From Chromera velia (lineage: Eukaryota; Sar; Chromeraceae), in the NCBI GenBank assembly GCA_018398765.1, contig JAHBMJ010000601.1, positions 11,398 to 44,412 of the forward strand: a DNA stretch of 33,015 nucleotides. Reading direction: 5' to 3'. This document shows positions 30,159-33,015 of this stretch, piece by piece (the first letter of the stretch is position 1; each line of letters opens with the position of its first letter). Under the pieces are notes generated by a model. The model saw only the letters and a list, made by a program, of their open reading frames with translations. It searched no databases and had not been told where the DNA came from. The translations under genes and the position numbers were made by a program.

Positions 30159-33015
30159 CTAAGTGCAGCTATAAAACTCAAATTTTCTCCTTCAAAACCA
30201 ATCGCGAAGGTGACCAAGACTGGCTGCTAAAAGTAAACCAAAAGTGATGCGATGGATGTCATGCAAAAGAAAACCGCACTCCTGCAATTCTTTCCAAACA
30301 CCACATAAAACTACAACAAACAAAGAATCAGAACATAATGAAAAAAGAAACGCATGCAAAATATGAGAACGCAAAGTGTCAAGAAGACTATGTGCAGGAA
30401 CAGCTGATTGTGCATGAGCATAGCAAAGAAGAGGAAGAGGAGCTTTCACTCTACTAGCTAGCAAAGAAACACGACAGCGATTGGGGTCCTTTGGCAACAA
30501 AAACAAGCGGGTACAGCAGTCGCATGGACGAAGCTCAAACTGCAGAAAAGTGTCCAAGTTTTGCTCCTCAAACACACATTCAACAGCATAAAAATCCTCC
30601 CTGCGAAGACTTGTACATATGTGATCTTTTTCTAAAGCAAAGGGAAGGCGAGCAACCAGGAGCCAATCATCTATCCATCTTCGCACCACACGCGTACTGC
30701 CCGAGAAGGAGCTAATCCCCTGGGCTGTGGCCCAATCACGTTCGACCAAAGCCGCACTTCTATTCGTAAGGGCCGGTGACAGAGGAGAGCCTTGTGCAAA
30801 CCCCTGCCGCTGCCACACATGACGATTCCCAATAGCTACAAAGCAGGTCGCAAAGTCCAATTTCACAAAATCCAGAATTTCGTCAAAAGAAAGTGCCCAT
30901 GCATTCTGGAATCGGCCGTGTGTTGAAAGAAAAGCTGTAGGCCGAGTGTGACCCTTGGGCGTCCACTTTCTCCCTCCTCTCCCCATGATTGTGGCAGAAT
31001 GAATCCGAACACCTCCAACAGAAGAAAAAGGCAATACCAAAAAAGAATACCGACGAGATGCATGAAGCTCATCAAACACACAAGAAAGTAAATGAAGAAC
31101 CAATGCTCGGGGAATTGAAGGATAAAAGTTCTTAATGTCCTCGACATGAACGAAGATCTGACTAAAATGCGAAACAGACGGTAACATCCTTCCCTGAACA
31201 GCAGTAAAATGGGCGCATTCAATATCTCCTGACCCCTCATTAAATTTTCCGATGTCTCACATAGAAGTAAACGGTGAAAACAAGGTCGCATGCGGACTTA
31301 AAGTGGAAAGCAATCCATTCAACAACCGACATACAATCGAAAAGGGCTTTCTCCATGCGTGCCTCGCATACAACACCAGTGGGCGCCACTTCAGTTCAGA
31401 AAGCTGTTTAGGGTGCCCGTCTCTAAACGATTTTGCTTTCAGCCACACAATCCCTTGCCCAAATGCATAACACCCACGAGACTTTCTTCCCATTTTCTCC
31501 CCTAACTCCCCAATCCCTTTTCCTTTTCCAAAGAGCTTTTCTACTGCTTCTTCTTCCATCAACTGAGTACACAAGACATAGTCAAGATTCTTTACGAATA
31601 AATTTTTCACTGCATTTGCATAAACCTGAGGACACACAAAGAAAAGGTCCCCTCCTGACCGATCCAGCTGCCCAATGACTAATTTACTACGCAAGTCTCT
31701 CACCACTGCTCTAGGTGGCACAGAGCAGAACCTCCAGGCCTGAGCTATAAAGAACAAAGAATTGCTAAGGCAGTACGTTAATTCTTTCTTCCATTCACGT
31801 TTCCTTTCTCCTCCTTCCTCCCTCCACTTCCGTCCCCACACCCTCGATCAAGCAAGCCTTTGGCTAAGTGTTGCTACTATACGGTTAGCGACCTCATTTA
31901 TTAAAGGAATAAAACGAGATCGAGAGTTCCAATTCTTGGGAGTCGCAAACAGGCGCTGCAAACCAGAGGCTGTCGATCACTTATCCACCACATGCCCCTC
32001 CACCAGGTGCAACCCGAACCTACGTCCAATGTCTGCACATGTGCACGGAACTAGCAGCAGCTCTCTCTCTGACCAACGTAAGCGCGTAGTTGCCTCTTTC
32101 TCATTTGAAAAGAAATCCCTGAGAGTCGTTCCCTTTTCTGCTCGCAAACGAAGAAACACCTTCTTTTTCCTTCTTATCCCTGCACCACCTCCCTCCGCTG
32201 CCCCATGCATGAACGAATTAAAAAATGAACGAATTCACAAATGTAATACAACGCGCACAGACTGGAAAGCAAATAAGGGAACGTGAATTTCCTGATACCA
32301 CACTTGCGCTCGGACCAAAGCCCAGTCGAATCCTTTTGCCTTACATAGCCGAGAGAGGTTGCTGATAAAAATAGATCGAAAGAACAAATCCGATGCCACC
32401 CGAAGAAAATGAGAGTATAATGCCACCACGTCCTCAAAAATCAACGATGTCTTTTTGAGCTGAGACGTTGGTCGGGCCTTACGGGCCAACCAAGCGTAAA
32501 ACCACGTGCGGAACCAGTGTACCCCTGCCCCATGCCTTACTCTCAGGCGATCTGCTTCCTCCTTGAATTGATTTCTCTGAGCTGTCTGAATGTTGCCACC
32601 AGATAACAACGAAAAAAGACCGAAGGGAAGAAAAGAACGCACCCCTTTCCCCGCTCCCGTCTTTCCGCGAATATTCAGGCTCGGTCTTATCGCATCAATC
32701 AGATGTAGCTCTACCGCATGCAATAAATGTTTATTCAAGTCCCCCCCCCCTGTCCAAATCCGACAAACAGGCAGCATGATGAATTCATGTAAAGTCCTTT
32801 GATTCATGACTTCGTATAAGTCCCCCCCCGCCCCCTTCCTGGCCTTGCTGGTCCTTTTCCGATCTCCCTTTGCAACTGTCACATGCCCATCCCATCTCAG
32901 TGATGGTACTGCTTAGGTTGAACCAAGATACAAACCATGCCGGAATGGAGAGAAAATAAGATATATGATGCCCCCCTCTGGTTCCATCAGCCCCTCTTGT
33001 ACTCTTTCCCCGTAT
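30159..33015 (-). pseudogene. Retroelement ORF: N-terminal GIY-YIG endonuclease fused to a reverse transcriptase (partial, six in-frame stops)
   Basis: One minus-strand frame from the window edge to TAG at 30159-30161, about 950 codons. Residues 15-34 read GIIYLIFSPFRHGLYLGST, the GIY and YIG motifs; Arg and His follow (SLRWDGH) and AVELHLIDAIRPSLN (about residue 100) supplies the usual Glu and Asn. After a basic linker, KLVIGQLDRSGGDLFFVCP and KWRPLVLYARHAWRKPF resemble RT finger motifs. Motif A is VEDIKNFYPSI (Asp 626, 31137-31139), motif B QGFAQGSPLSPALTN (about 737-751), motif C RWIDDWLL (DD at 30666-30671). A Cys cluster CDCC lies in the thumb. The family copies RNA to DNA after the nuclease nicks the target. 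Stops: TAA 32913; TGA 32235, 31977, 31848, 31257 and 30192. No frameshift seen. The order matches permuted Penelope-like elements (Naiad/Chlamys); the exact lineage is uncertain. The start lies outside the window. Confidence 0.85.

Noticed and set aside
30192-32237. TGA as a sense codon (Trp) in the GIY-YIG/RT frame
   Set aside because: The kinesin tail ends naturally at a TGA; the TGAs in the RT frame do not fall at obvious conserved Trp positions; one TAA also interrupts the frame. C-to-T decay explains all.
1-33015. CRISPR arrays, tRNA or rRNA genes
   Set aside because: I saw no regularly spaced repeat-spacer structure, no cloverleaf with GGTTCRA arm, and no conserved rRNA stretch; a tRNA scan could still find something missed by eye.

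Overview
The window looks like a transposon-rich scaffold from the nuclear genome of a unicellular eukaryote. Genes have spliceosomal introns (GT...AG, several GTAAG donors), intergenic DNA is long, and there are many microsatellites, remnants of Ty3/Gypsy and hAT elements, hairpin-forming repeats and one assembly gap (99 N). A chromerid-type alveolate would fit the mix of kinesin-1, MYND finger, Gypsy and hAT sequences, but that is only an impression and nothing here proves it. I see no operons, ribosome binding sites, CRISPR arrays or rRNA/tRNA genes.

Layout. 1-1212: last two exons of a kinesin-1 heavy chain tail (+). 1213-4517: non-coding DNA with microsatellites and the first copy of a 325-bp inverted-repeat element. 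4518-5870: a Ser/Pro-rich hypothetical protein with basic clusters (-), flanked by two near-identical direct copies of that element (3340-3664 and 6219-6543). 6900-15669: a decayed Ty3/Gypsy retrotransposon (gag, zinc knuckle, RT, RNase H, integrase). It is split by a 4,052-bp insertion (11337-15388) with perfect 43-bp terminal inverted repeats; the integrase tail (GPY/F-like) resumes on the far side. That insertion itself carries a 772-bp hAT-like element with an 8-bp target duplication and a 338-bp foldback hairpin. 15723-16480: a hAT transposase C-terminal remnant (-) and a broken MYND zinc finger (+). 17008-18651: a 0.93-kb inverted duplication carrying a putative promoter and first exon, followed by a candidate small spliced gene and a broken ORF. 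18652-29710: AT-rich repeats, foldback elements, a 35-bp minisatellite, two copies of a 230-bp repeat, a possible membrane-protein remnant and a second hAT-like element with a perfect 8-bp target duplication.

The most interesting object is at the right edge (30159-33015, minus strand): one reading frame of about 950 codons, open at the window edge, encoding an N-terminal GIY-YIG nuclease followed by a reverse transcriptase with all three catalytic aspartates. GIY-YIG upstream of RT is the permuted order reported for the Naiad/Chlamys group of Penelope-like elements, but the RT motifs here (for example RWIDDW) are unusual, so this may be a divergent or undescribed lineage. The copy is broken by six in-frame stops (five TGA, one TAA) and no visible frameshift. 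All six can be explained by C-to-T change.

Few of the genes can be said to work together. Only the kinesin tail and the Ser/Pro-rich gene look like intact host genes; the rest is mobile-element archaeology.
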